Origin: Ehretia macrophylla
Taxonomy: Eukaryota > Streptophyta > Magnoliopsida > Boraginales > Ehretiaceae
Direction of reading: 5' to 3'
NCBI GenBank assembly: GCA_037974665.1
Contig: CM075770.1
Location: forward strand, 5,964,501 to 6,028,500
Length of the DNA stretch: 64,000 bases
A program made the position numbers and the translations under genes. Shown here one piece after another: positions 1 through 11,294 of this stretch (the stretch's first letter is position 1; every line of letters starts with the position of its first letter). The notes under the pieces were generated by a model. It had not been told where the DNA came from. It saw only the letters and a list, made by a program, of their open reading frames with translations, and did not search any database.

Positions 1-1568
1 TAAAACCTACTTTTTTAGGATCTCACTTTCATATATGTCATTGCAGAGCTACAGACTTTCAGAATTTTCCATAGATTGCAGTTTACAAAATGTTGTAACA
101 ACTATCTAGTTTTTGATGTTATGTTCACACTGTGATATTCTATCCTTCTAAGAGTATTATCTTGTACCCCAAGTTTAGCACGATAAATAACAAATTTTAG
201 CATATATGAACAATCCCTTTTTGTCTAATCTCAATTGTCAATCTGTTTGGCAGAGACAGGTCGGTTGAACACAATTTTTTTTATCTTGTAAATTAGTCTT
301 GTTCCTGCTAAGCCAGGGTATGAATCTTGTTGGCTGCAAGTTTGCGTCAAACAAAAGGCTCAGCTTTTTGGTTTTTAGTTTAGTTAGGGGTTGCTGTGGA
401 GATTGGAGAAAGATTTGTTTATGGACAAAAGATACCTGGTCAGACTTATTGATGGATCCTTTTAGATATACTTTGGGTTCAATCCAGTTACATATTCTTC
501 TTCCTCTGTTAATTTAACATTTGCCTCGCTTGCAAATCATTAATGAATACAACTCTATGAATGGACAAAATGAAGGTTGCATTAATAAACGAAGTACGTT
601 TACAATACAAGGTATGAAAAGTTTACTATAACTAATGTCATGAGAATACCAACATTCGTGCTTCAAGACGAATTCTGTTAATGAGATATGTTTTAACTTT
701 TCATTTTTTCATTCCGAAAAGAGTGTATGGGACACATATTTCCTTATTAGTTTAACAAAAGTTTCTACAGTTCGAGCAAAACTTTGATGCCGGTTGGCTA
801 GTCAACTTGCAAAAAAGAAGGAATAGAGAAGAGAGCCAATCAAGTGGCAATGGGCTATAACTATGTTTTTAGGACATCCAGAGCCGATTCAATTATTGAA
901 AATTAACCCATCAACTCCTCGAAAAGAACTGGCTAACAAATTAGTACTGTTTAGCAAGGATAGATTCATTTCATGCTCCCACACAAAATTGTCCACAACT
1001 TTGTGTCATCTTCAAATAAAAGGCTCTCAAATTTCCTAAACTTTCTTCTTATAATTTCATTATAATATGGAACAAAAAGCAAAAGCTAATGATGGGGCCA
1101 TATAATTGGATAAAATCTCCTGATTATGGTCCACTTAGGGGACAGAAATTATAGAAGCTCATATTTCCACTTGGCCCTCTATATGCTTCCCTTTTTAATT
1201 CCCTTTTTAATGTTTTATTATTGAGATAATAGTTCGGTGTACGAAATTTCTGTTATGTGTACTGTTCTGAAAAAGATCTATGAGGCCCTCAAAATTCTTC
1301 CTTTTTAATATTTTATTATTAAAAGAGTAGGCTAGTGCATGAAACTTTAACTATGTGTGTAATTCGAGAAAGGATCAGACCTACTTTATTCAATACACCC
1401 TTATTTTGAATCTAACAAGAGATTGTTTTGTCAAATGACAAGAACTTTAGTTTTACATCACGCGCGATGATAATTTTAGGATTGCGCCAAAACTCTCCTT
1501 CTAACTTTATTATAAACAAAAGACGATTTTTGATTTATGTCCCATGCTCAGAATCTACAACCTTGCTC
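1..1568. other. Intergenic DNA, no gene seen
   Basis: This is AT-rich sequence with no open frame that resembles a protein family on either strand. The last few hundred bases are presumably the promoter of the bHLH gene that follows. No repeat family was recognised here. Confidence 0.5.
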
Positions 1569-1580
1569 TATTTATATAGC
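1569..1580 (+). promoter_or_regulatory. TATA box of the bHLH gene
   Basis: A clear TATTTATATAG element lies 69 bp upstream of the ATG at 1649. Transcription would start about 30 bp downstream, near 1600, giving a short 5' leader of about 50 bases. The call rests on the motif and its spacing. Confidence 0.55.
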
Positions 1581-1648
1581 AGTCACACCCCATTTTTCAG
1601 GAAACCAACTCGACACTACCCTGAAGAGCTCCGCAAATACAAATTGCC

Positions 1649-3588
1649 ATGGCTGATCATTTCACACCAGAAATGCAACATTTTCAATCACCATTCTCTT
1701 TCATTGATCAAAACATGGAAATTCTAAACCAGTTTCAACAGATGAATCCAAGTGATGAAGAGATTTCACAATTGAATTTCCAGGGCTTGTTGGGATTCTC
1801 TCCTGACAACTTTCTAGCCCCAGTGCCTGAATTTCCTGGAAATTTGGCAGATGATTTTCCAGGCTTTTTCAGCCATGAAAACAGGACTGTGGTGCCTGCA
1901 ATTGAACCTATTACATCTTCTGAAAACGAGACTCGTAAAGCCAAGAAGAGGAGATCAATGGAGACCCCGGAAAGTAGTTTCTCAGCGAACTCCTCTTCTC
2001 CAGCTTCTGGAAATGGCATCAGAAGGAAAAATGTAAGTGGTCGATCAGACTTTTCAGGACTTTGATACTTCTGATTACGAGCGACGCCAACTTAAACGTG
2101 CTGTTTTATTATCTTTTGGCAGAGTTCAGGACGGGGAAAAAGAGCGAAAAGCAATGAAAAGGACGAGGAGAAACAGAAAGAAGTGGTACATATTAGAGCC
2201 AAAAGAGGGCAAGCCACTGATAGTCATAGCTTAGCAGAAAGGGTAATTCATTTGATATCAGGCCATTGATGCAGCTAATTTTAAACGTATTAAAAGTACA
2301 TTCTTGTCAAAACTAATATAGTCATTTGCTTTTTCATCAGCATAGAAGAGAAAAAATCAATGAGAGACTCAAGTGCTTGCAGAGTATTGTTCCAGGATGC
2401 TACAAGGTGGACTACTCTTTCATCTATTGCTTTTCTTCATCTGTAATATGTTTAAAAAAACTGTCTACGTGCAAGGCTAAACCACAAATTCCGCTTGCAC
2501 TTGGAAACATGTAGAAGCCAATAAATAGATATAATAAATTCTTTTCTAAAAGTTTAAACTTCTTGACGAGGTGGTTACCCAATAGTCTAATTGTACTCAA
2601 ATATTTGCTTGCTCAAATTGCAGACCATGGGAATGGCGGTAATGTTGGACGAGATAATCAATTATGTACAGTCTTTACAGAACCAAGTGGAGGTAAGTTA
2701 TCGACTAGAAATAACATTTCATTTTGAAAAATGAAGAGAAAAAAAATGACAAAAGGAAGCTCTAAGACAGATTAATATTGATGTATGTTTTGGATTCAGT
2801 TTCTTTCAATGAAGCTTACTGCTGCAAGCGCACTTCATGAATTCAACTCACAGCCAGACATTATGGAAACAATACAGGTATGAATCATCAATTTTACTGT
2901 ATTAATATATGCATCACCTTTGATGTTACATGCACATATGCAGGGTGGCACCCCAACTACAGAAAATATATTAATTTGTATAGTCGTGAGATTTATAGTT
3001 TCCATTGAGAAAAAAATCTTAAATCCACCCTTGTCCGTACATGCACTTTTCATGGATTTCTCATAAGTAAATAGAAATCTATACATTGTCTGTAGGCAGT
3101 GACGGATGTATTGTTGACCCAACGGGAGGTGCAGCTTTCACTGACTCAAAAAAATGTTAAAAATTCTATGTATTTTGCAAAAATAAATTAAAATACCTAT
3201 GTATTTTTAGATAAACAAAATCAATTAACACCAATAAAAAAAAAATGTATTCATATAGTTGAAAACTATGTCTTCACCCACCACTAAGAAAAATTCCTAA
3301 CTCATTAGCCTACCGGACAACAAAGTGGTAGAGAGCTCCAAAAAACTTTATTTTTTTTGGAACTCTCTGCCACGTGCCGCCCGGGCGGGATTATTTCAGA
3401 TTCCCTAATATTGTCATGCTTGAATACAAAAGTGACAATATTTTTTCTGGCTGCAGAGAGCAAACGCCTATGAGGCAATGAAGATGCAGAAGCTACTGAG
3501 TGAGGGGTGTGAAGGACAAGCTTCAACTCAACTTGGTGAAAAGGACCTCAATTTTGGCTGTTACTCAACATTGCCACCAACTATGTAA
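1649..3588 (+). CDS. BEE3: BEE1/BEE3-type bHLH transcription factor
   Basis: Exons are 1649-2032, 2123-2242, 2341-2406, 2624-2692, 2800-2877 and 3457-3588. All junctions are GT-AG, and they join into 282 residues ending at TAA. The bHLH domain spans roughly residues 150-205. The basic region contains HSLAERHRREKINERL, with the H5-E9-R13 set that reads E-box (CANNTG) DNA. The first helix, the loop VPGCYK and the second helix (LDEIINYVQSLQNQVEFLSM) follow. This extended second helix is diagnostic of the BEE/CIB subfamily of nuclear, brassinosteroid-linked growth regulators. The N-terminal 128 residues (exon 1) are acidic and serine-rich, and a basic KKRR patch precedes the domain. The length compares with about 260 residues for Arabidopsis BEE1 and BEE3. 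Family assignment is firm; BEE3 rather than BEE1 or CESTA is inferred from the neighbouring ESP1, DUF1666 and kinesin genes. Intron 5 (2878-3456) carries a relic of a dispersed MITE-like repeat. Confidence 0.9.
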
Positions 3589-5329
3589 CATCTATATTGA
3601 GAATTCAAGTATTGTATACATCATTAGTCCGACTCTACTCAACAGATGAAGAGGCCTTCCTATCAAATTTGTCCCCCTAAGTGCTATACATTGCAAACAT
3701 GAAGGCTAGAAAACACAATATACTTGTACCTTAACCCCCATATATTTGGGAATATAGTCAATTATTAATGAAGCCAAAGTGCAAAACTGTTTGATTTTTA
3801 GTTCATTTTGTTGTCAAGTATTAATTGATTTGGAATTTGAAATATGATTGGTCGGTTAAAAAACGACCTGATTTATGTATACTAATTCAAAAATTGTTAT
3901 TGACGTCTCTTTTCTGTACTAAACCTAGTGGGATAAAGCTCGATTTGATTTTCTTTAAATGAAAAAGGTTGTAATAAATAAAAAAGATATTTAGATCCGA
4001 ATAATGACAAATAAAAAAACAAAAAGCTCCACGCCAAGTTTGGTTTAACTTGTAGTTTGATTAATGGGACAGGAAACATATTCAACTGTTGCATACTTCA
4101 AATATCCGCCCACTTGATTTTGACCAGTTGCAATAGCAAGTTATTCTTTGCTGGAATGGCTTATATCCATAATGCATCAACTTGGTGCTTTGGCAATTTA
4201 GAATTTTTATAGTTAGAATTATAATATATAATTTGACAACCACAAATTTTTTTTTTTAAGTTTCAGTAAGAGTTAATTAATTTTTTATACTAAAATACAC
4301 AAAAAATGTATATGTATTTTAAAAACTTTTTAGGATCATTGGCAGGTTGCAACTGCCTATATATATATATATTTGGTCGAAAACAAATATCATTAAAAAA
4401 CAACACATACTATCCTACCCATGCCCTCCAACTGATAAACAAATTAGGAGAATTGATTGTTTTTTGAGAATCGTCTCTGCATCACTTTATGATGCTAACA
4501 TTACTGCAAGCTTAGAAATAATCAAATAGCTTTATCTCGTTTATGAATTTTTTTTTTTATAAAAGAACAGTTTGGTATACGAAACTGTCGCTATATAACA
4601 TTTTTAAGATTGAAAATAATTATATACTGAAACTGTACTCGTTTCATACAACACTGTTCATTTCAGCTACCCACAATATTGGAAAGATTCAGTTAATATT
4701 AAAATTTAAGAATTAAAATTAAAAATAAGAATCATAATTTTTGTCAGACCATGAAACAATTTCCATCAAAGGCATTGGAGTATCTACATGCTCTATATGT
4801 TTAGTTATAATTACCAGGACATGTACAAGTGTTGCATAAGCTCAATACAAATTAATACTTAATTACCAAACAATGATCAAGAATAATCACCTAAATGGAC
4901 ACTTCAATTAGTATCTCTAAATTATTAGTGGGACCATTAGCAACCAATTCTCTTCTAACAACATGCATGTAGAAAATCATCTTTGTTGATATAACTAGAA
5001 ACATTGCCTTGGCTCTAAAGACCAAAGTGACCCACAAATCTAGATTATCTAGGACGAAATATGTGTCAGCTTAATGGGAAAATGAAGGAAAAATGTCACA
5101 AGAAACTCTTCTTTATGAATTTATTCGCATCATGTTCCATGTCAAGAAACTCTTGTTTGTGTCGACATAAACATGCACTGGCGGAGCCAAATTCATACTT
5201 GTTTGTGTACACACTCTCAACTAGAAAGAATTTTTTTTGGTCCCAAAAAAATAAATCGTTATATTAAACTTTTTTTGTTGTATGAGCGTGTTCTTTAATC
5301 CTCATATTGTATGAGTGCACATTTTAACA

Positions 5330-5521
5330 CATGAGCGGATCAAAAAATTCCTTTTAGTGAGGACTAAATACATAATTCTTTAACTATATGAGTCATTTTT
5401 TTTTTAGTGGAAGCTAATTAATTTTTTTAATAAAAAATACATAGATATATATTTTTTTTGGTTGAAAAATATATAGAATTTTTTACATTTTTCTATGTAA
5501 CCCTATATGCATCTACCTCTG
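5330..5521. repeat. hAT-like MITE relic
   Basis: The ends (about CATGAGCGGATC at the left and TGCATCTACCTCTG at the right) resemble those of the better-preserved copy at 6839-7023. The interior shares the same AT-rich run with ACTAATTAATTTTTTT-like text. The flanking 8-mers match at only 5 of 8 positions, so the target duplication is not convincing. A further similar left end (CACTGGCGGAGCC) lies at about 5176, so this may be one of two nested or abutting copies. Confidence 0.45.
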
Positions 5522-6559
5522 CTCTAACGTTATATGAATGTACATCTTAATTTTGGGAGTTTTCCCTCCACCTCTTGACATAATAAGCAGGTGGAACCCA
5601 AAAATAGATATATACAGAAAATCTCATGGATGTTGCCAATTCATGATGTGAATGATTGGAAAGGGGCATTCACAATGAACAATTCTCAAAGTTTTGTTTT
5701 ACATATAAGTAGTTGTTTTTATGGGGAGAGGTTGAGGCAGATGCATTGCATCCATGAGAGGAAGACAGCTTAGATGGGCCAAATGTTCCCAAATTCGCAA
5801 TGTGGGTGTTCAATACCACTTCACTAAATGATAAGAAGTAATGAATCTTGAAAGCTACTTTTGTTCTCCTCTCACTCAAACTTTCTCTTTGACTACCTTT
5901 GACCAATTCTTGCCTGTCTCTTGGAGCATGCATGAACAAAGGAGGAGGAAAACTGGAAAAGGACTATTGGGTCCCAATGGAACAAATTAGATAGAGGGTC
6001 ACACATGCATATATATATATATTAGTTACAAAGGTGGAACAGGTAGATGCAAACTAACATGGGCAAGTTCAAGGTTCCAAACTTCATAGTTCATTATCAA
6101 TGTGTGGAAATTCTATAACGCGTAACATTTTTAGAAAGTTATTTGGGATTATATCAGGATTCAAATTTTAAGATACTCAAAAAAATAGACAATTCAGGTT
6201 AGTTAAATATGAAATCTACTAAGATTGGTCTCTGAAAAAATAAATTTTTAACTAATTTAAATTTAAAATAACTTTATAATTGATTCAAATATAAAATTTG
6301 TGGAAGTTATTGCTAGTCTTAATTCTTAATTTTGAGCCTCTACTATTGCGAAAACGGCAGTAGATAAAATTATTTGTTAGTTGTGACTTCTGAATCAAAT
6401 TGAATTGACAATCACTTGACTCGAATATGAAACTTTAATGACTTCTAAAGTGAAATTCACTCAACTTGGTATGGATCCAACCACATGGCATTCATTTGGG
6501 CTTAGAGGGAGACGACAAATTGAACTTCATTATTATATCAACGATTAATACGAAATAAA

Positions 6560-7165
6560 TTTAATAGATTATGCAGTATTTTAACAATTTTATAACACTT
6601 TAATTAGAAAATGAAAAGATTATTGCAATAAGTGTTTTATTACAACAGTTTTAAATAGTTACATAAACTAAAATGTTTTGTTACAATTTTATGTAATTGC
6701 CAATGATTTAAATTTTTTGTCACTTTTTATTAATAATTATTCATAAGATTATTTTTTTCATAATAATTTTAAAATTATAATTTAATTGCGACGATTTTCT
6801 TAACCGTTGCATACTATATACAAAAAAATCTTTACAGTCAGGGCGGATCCATTATTTCCTGTTAGTGGGGGCTAAAACACTATATGAATACATTTTTTTT
6901 TTTAGGGGAGACTAATTAATTTTTTTCAAATAAAAATACATATATATATTCTTTTTTTTAGAAATACATAAATTTTTTAACGTTTTTCTGACCCTCATCA
7001 ACCCCTATGTGCATCCACCTCTGATTACAGTGTAGAATTTATAACTGAACCATATACAATAATTTTTCAACTCACATAAAGTCATTTGCTATAGTTTTTA
7101 AACCTTTTACAACAGTTTTAGTACTATTACATTGGATAAAAAAAGTGTGATAGCAAGTGTAGTTT
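6560..7165. repeat. Dispersed AT-rich repeat, copy 1
   Basis: The text around TTATTAATAATTATTCATAAGA (about 6727-6750), together with runs such as CAACAGTTTTA, recurs at 20680-20910 and at 35970-36430. This copy is interrupted by the MITE at 6839-7023. No coding capacity is visible. It may be a non-autonomous DNA transposon, but its ends were not defined. Confidence 0.5.
6839..7023. mobile_element. hAT-type MITE, 185 bp
   Basis: The element starts CAGGGCGGATCCA and ends TGCATCCACCTCTG, which are imperfect terminal inverted repeats of about 14 bp. It is flanked by near-identical 8-bp direct repeats, TTTACAGT (6831-6838) and ATTACAGT (7024-7031). An 8-bp target duplication with CA...TG ends is the signature of the hAT superfamily. 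It has no coding capacity and sits inside copy 1 of the AT-rich repeat, so it inserted later than that repeat. Confidence 0.75.
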
Positions 7166-8592
7166 AGTGAAGGTTATGAAATATACAGATTGCAGATCAG
7201 GATGCAAAATCATTTCCACTCAACAAAATTTACATCCACTAAATATTATACTTACCGAAAACTGTTATTAGGAAAGTTTATCAATTGATATAAAAAAGCC
7301 CGATTCTGATGCCTTGTCATTCTCAGGGGATTGGGTGGTGTAAATTCTCTTATTAATGCAGTTTGTTTTCTGGCCAAAAAAAATAGAAAATGAATAAATT
7401 TAATTATTTTGGTAAGTAAATGAACATATTTAATGTAACTCTTGCCTATTGGATATCTAATGTCTTTCTAGAGCTCTAACACTTGTTTTCTTTTGACATT
7501 TCTTTAGCATGAATTAGATGATGTAATTCATATTTTTCAATGCATACTCTTTTGAGACCAAAAAAGAAAAGAAAGAAAAACAAGTTCAATAATAATTCGG
7601 CTGACTTTCTGTAGAAATTTTAAACACTTTTCTACTTCATGTATTTCTTTCTTTCTTATGATATTTTTTTTTCTTTTTTCTTTTGAAACTATGGATATTC
7701 GTGTTAAGATAACCGAAGTTCTATCATAAAATTAATTGGTGCTAAATAGAGTAAACTAAGATCTTATAATTTTTTTAGTAGTGATAAGGTAGTTTAAGAA
7801 TTTATTATTTTTTGACATAGAACAAGTGTAAGTTTTAATAATTAATTTGAGTTTTGCTCGACTAATCTTGTATAGGATCCTGAAAAACTTATGTGTCTCG
7901 TTAAGAAAGAATGAAAGAAAAAGGGCCAGAAGAGAGGCCGGCGCCGGAACGATAACTATTTCATTGGGATAATAGAGAATTTGAATTGCGAATAGATTCT
8001 CCATCAGAAAGGCTTGTACAAGCAACTTCCAATCTCTAGCATACTGTTAATTGTTTAAGGAAACTAAAATTGAATCTCACTATTTCCCTGTAGGCAATAG
8101 CGGTAGTTAGGTAAAATCGTTCTTGCAATATTGTAGGTTCGACACTCCCCACTACTCTCCCACGTTATCAAAAAACAAAAATATCATCCTATGAAACATG
8201 AACTCAATGAAGATATTATTGAAAATTAAAAAGAAATACAGTAAAGTTAATTTTTATAGAACGCAAAAAATAAAAGAATTATTCATGTCATACAGAAGCA
8301 CAAAATGACTTTATCATATTCTGATTTACGGGAATTGAACATTCGTCGAAACACATATCTCAAAAAACTACAGTAGCAATGTAACCTAACCATAGTAGAA
8401 TCTCCAATCTCATAGCTAAAAAATTGTAAATCAAAACAACCCATGATTAAAGAATAAAAGTTTAATCAACTCACTTTATTATGCCTAAAGTCCTAACAAA
8501 AAGAACAAGAAATGATCAGCAAACATCTCTAACCTAAAAATTCAAAATGCGAGAGTTTTCGAGATCGATTCTCGAATTAATTACGGAAAGTA

Positions 8593-9255
8593 TCAGAACT
8601 CCGGAAGCTCCCTCATGCTACCCAATGTGGAAGATGACATAGAGTTTCTCATGTTAGGCATCATCAATAATGGATCCGAGTAACTATAAAATGGTGGATT
8701 TGTGCAGAAGAAATCTGTCGAACTCGAATTGTAAAACGGCATGCCATTAAAGCAAGGAGTTGGTGGATCAAAAATCTGAGGAGCATAACAAGAATTAACC
8801 TGACCATCTCCAACACATGAACTGCCATTCTCATCTGTGATCACAGAAGATGACTCATTATCATCATTGCATGATGCACTTTTATTAGGGTTTTTGTTAT
8901 CAATTTCACCATCTTTATCATTTACCGGCTCGGATTTGAGTTCAGGAGGATCATGATCATCCTCGGGCGGCCGCGAAAAGCCGGTGAGCTTTTGCACCAA
9001 TGCCATGAAATCTTTAGGGTTTGTGTGGATGATTTTTGGAGAATGTGTGTAGATGATCACAGGGTGACGCTGCGGCTGAGGCGCCGGGGGCGTGTTGGCC
9101 GCCACGCCACCATTGATCACCAGTGAGGAAGATGTTGAAGATGAGGATGAGGATTGTGATGATTTCTTGATGAAATGTGAGTCCTTGTTGATCTTCAAAG
9201 GAGATGGAGTCATGACATTGATTTCCTTGTTTGCATGATTTTGTGTAGGGCTCAT
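8593..9255 (-). CDS. VQ20: VQ-motif protein, VQ20-like
   Basis: A single-exon gene of 220 residues starting at the ATG at 9255, as is usual for plant VQ genes. The diagnostic VQ motif FMALVQKLTG lies near residues 83-92, preceded by the block HPVIIYTHSPKIIHTNPKDF. This motif binds the DNA-binding domain of group I and IIc WRKY factors in the nucleus, and VQ proteins act as WRKY cofactors in defence and development. The N-terminus is serine-rich (residues 32-45). The region after the motif is acidic and low in complexity, and the C-terminus has tyrosine- and phenylalanine-rich patches. The start is supported by an in-frame ATG with a TATA box about 205 bp upstream. Similarity to Arabidopsis VQ20 is recalled, not computed; VQ8 is an alternative. 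A Mutator-type MITE lies directly upstream of the core promoter. Confidence 0.88.
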   Translation of the reverse strand: MSPTQNHANKEINVMTPSPLKINKDSHFIKKSSQSSSSSSTSSSLVINGGVAANTPPAPQPQRHPVIIYTHSPKIIHTNPKDFMALVQKLTGFSRPPEDDHDPPELKSEPVNDKDGEIDNKNPNKSASCNDDNESSSVITDENGSSCVGDGQVNSCYAPQIFDPPTPCFNGMPFYNSSSTDFFCTNPPFYSYSDPLLMMPNMRNSMSSSTLGSMRELPEF

Positions 9256-9457
9256 GGTAAGGATTTGAAATAAACCTAATTAATTACACTACAAAAAAAC
9301 AAAAACAAAAATTTTTCACTATTTGTCGTGTATATATGAATATAGATGTAGATCTATGTATATTTGTATGTAGATGAGGTGGCTTTGTTAGTTTGTGCTC
9401 TCCTTAATGTGATGGGCTTTGATTGGTGAAGGTAAGAGGAACAAAAGATGTGTGTGT

Positions 9458-9467
9458 GTATATATAG
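9458..9467 (-). promoter_or_regulatory. TATA box of the VQ gene
   Basis: Read on the minus strand, the sequence is CTATATATAC, about 205 bp upstream of the VQ start codon. The predicted 5' leader is about 170 bases. The neighbouring MITE begins only 21 bp further upstream. Confidence 0.55.
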
Positions 9468-9487
9468 GAGAGTTGAGTTAATAAAAT

Positions 9488-9922
9488 GGTTAAATACTTT
9501 TATTAGTCTCTTAATTTTGGTGAAAATAATAATTTGGTCTCTTAATTTTAAAAACATGTCTTTTAATCCTTTAAGTTTACAAAATAGGATATTGTTAATT
9601 GTTCTCAAATTTTTTGTCAAATTTTTGCCGTTAATTGCACGTGTCATGCCATATTGGTGAAAGTCTAACAGCTGAAAATGGATTAAAAAAATTGGCAAAG
9701 AACTAATTGCTTCCTACTTTAGTTAGTTAAAGAACCAAAGTGACCTAATAGTTGGGTAAAATGATCAAATAATAACCTGTTATAACACTCAGAGACTCTA
9801 ATTTCGAAACACGAATTCACCTTCCATTGTACAAAAAGAAAAGGGATGAAAAAGTTCATTTATGAAGTTAGGGGATTAAATTGTTATTTTGTTAAAATTA
9901 ATACTGATAAATATATTTACCC
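9488..9922. mobile_element. Mutator-type MITE in the VQ promoter
   Basis: A 435-bp element starts GGTTAAATACTTTTATTAG. Its right end, read in reverse complement, starts GGGTAAATATATTTATCAG. The two ends stay similar, with divergence, for about 50 bp. Nine-base flanks match at 8 of 9 positions: TAATAAAAT (9479-9487) and TAATAAAAA (9923-9931). A 9-bp target duplication with long inverted repeats points to the Mutator (MULE) superfamily. There is no coding capacity. The inverted repeats are diverged, so this is an old insertion. Confidence 0.6.
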
Positions 9923-9931
9923 TAATAAAAA

Positions 9932-11125
9932 TTTGTATATATGTGTTTGTTAGTAATATATGAATTTCAGGTTAGTTAAAGTGTGAGCATGATCTAATTT
10001 TTAGAAGAGATAAGATGGGGATGGACATGTGTGATAAATTTAGTTGTCTCAAGTGTAAATCCCTACCTGTATATCGAAGGTTGTTGGAGGAAGTTTACTA
10101 TGTGTCAACAACAACAAATATGTAGGTGTGAAATAATCGGCGCTTTAAGTGGAAAAATTAGTTAATTCCTATGAACAAGGGGATTTTTTTTTTTTTTTTT
10201 GTTTGTGTAATTTTTATAATCATATTTATTTATCTTTTAAAGACGTAGTAAATATATACATATTAATTGGTTAATTCTACTCTATATATCATAAGAACTT
10301 TTTTTTTAATTACAATTTTCAGATACTATTTTGATTTCGAATTACGTCTCTATAACATATATGTTGCAATCCTTGTGATATAGATCATATCAATTTTTAC
10401 GTTTATCTTTTTATTTACATTTTTATTTTTTCATTAAATTTAACTCAATCTGATCTACAAATACGTCTAAATGTTTAAAATACTTTTGTTTCCATGTGAA
10501 GTTTGATAAGATTTTGCAAAAGAAACTAATGTAATAAGAGATAATGGAGAAAAGTTACCTAGGCAAACATCGAAGAAATATGTATTTAAGAGCATATAAC
10601 CATTAATATTAGTTTCAATAAATTTTTGAGAAATAATTCATTGATAGAACGTATCTTTTTATTTCGTTCATTTCGATAGTACTTTGTACAAATCAAATAC
10701 ATTTACGCTTAGCGTCATCGTTCTTTCCATATTTTTCATCATACATTTGAGGAAAATGCTTGGGAACGATAATCCTTCCCCCAATGAGCAGTTGCATGTG
10801 TCAACGATAGGACAAAACAAACCAAATACATCCAAAAATTAGATGAAATGATCAACTGTTGTAATTAGAGATTATGGATTCGAATCACAAGTTCGACCTC
10901 CATTTTATGCACGAAAAAAAAAAAATGCCAGCCCAAGAAGATACTATAACAAATATGATTAGAAAGGGGAGGAAGAGGCCACCCATTTAAATGGAAGATG
11001 AAAATTATGCAGTTCATGAGATTCAACAAAGAGCAGCGTAATATTGAAGACTACAAAACTAACAGACCTACACTCAAAGAGAGAGGTAGGGACGTGAAGG
11101 AATTGGATGTCATTACTGAAAAACC
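9932..11125. other. Intergenic DNA between VQ promoter and ESP1 3' end
   Basis: No complete gene is visible. It contains long A/T runs, for example near 10180-10200. A short minus-strand frame (about 10693-10787) reads like protein but is isolated and was not called. The part from about 10960 onward has higher GC and probably belongs to the 3' UTR or downstream flank of ESP1. Confidence 0.45.
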
Positions 11126-11265
11126 ATTGCACTGCTATAATTGATGAATAGCGGAGCATCCCTGTCGCGCTATAGTTGATGGATAGAGGAGAAAGGTCGA
11201 CAGCTTAACGAAGAGCTGTAGATGACGTTTTTATCCCTGTCACGCTATAATCTGACGGATAGAGG
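11126..11265 (-). repeat. Threefold tandem-like repeat in ESP1 3' UTR
   Basis: Three related units of about 30 bp lie at 11126-11154, 11158-11189 and 11233-11265. The last two share a core that, on the gene strand, reads CCTCTATCC, then CTATAGC or TTATAGC, then GACAGGGAT. The first is more diverged. They lie 30-170 bases downstream of the ESP1 stop codon and would be transcribed in its 3' UTR if that extends so far. Confidence 0.55.
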
Positions 11266-11294
11266 TGCATGCTTCCTCGTGAAGAAGATTCTTC

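Larger units (their letters stand above)
3589..8592. other. Intergenic DNA with MITE relics
   Basis: This gap of about 5 kb between the bHLH and VQ genes has no convincing gene. It holds at least three short repeat relics that begin with a GGCGGA(T/G)CC-like end (about 5176, 5330 and 6839) and one copy of an AT-rich dispersed repeat (about 6560-7165). A possible tRNA-like B-box (GGTTCGAC) lies near 8136. The rest shows nothing recognisable. Confidence 0.5.

Noticed and set aside
9287-9310. CACTACAAAAAAAC near the VQ start as a CACTA transposon end
   Set aside because: Only the short terminal word matches; there is no subterminal repeat or second end, and it lies in the predicted VQ leader.
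10693-10787. Minus-strand peptide GRIIVPKHFPQMYDEKYG, superficially like part of a B3 or other domain
   Set aside because: It is only about 30 codons, isolated, with no flanking exons or splice sites I could support.
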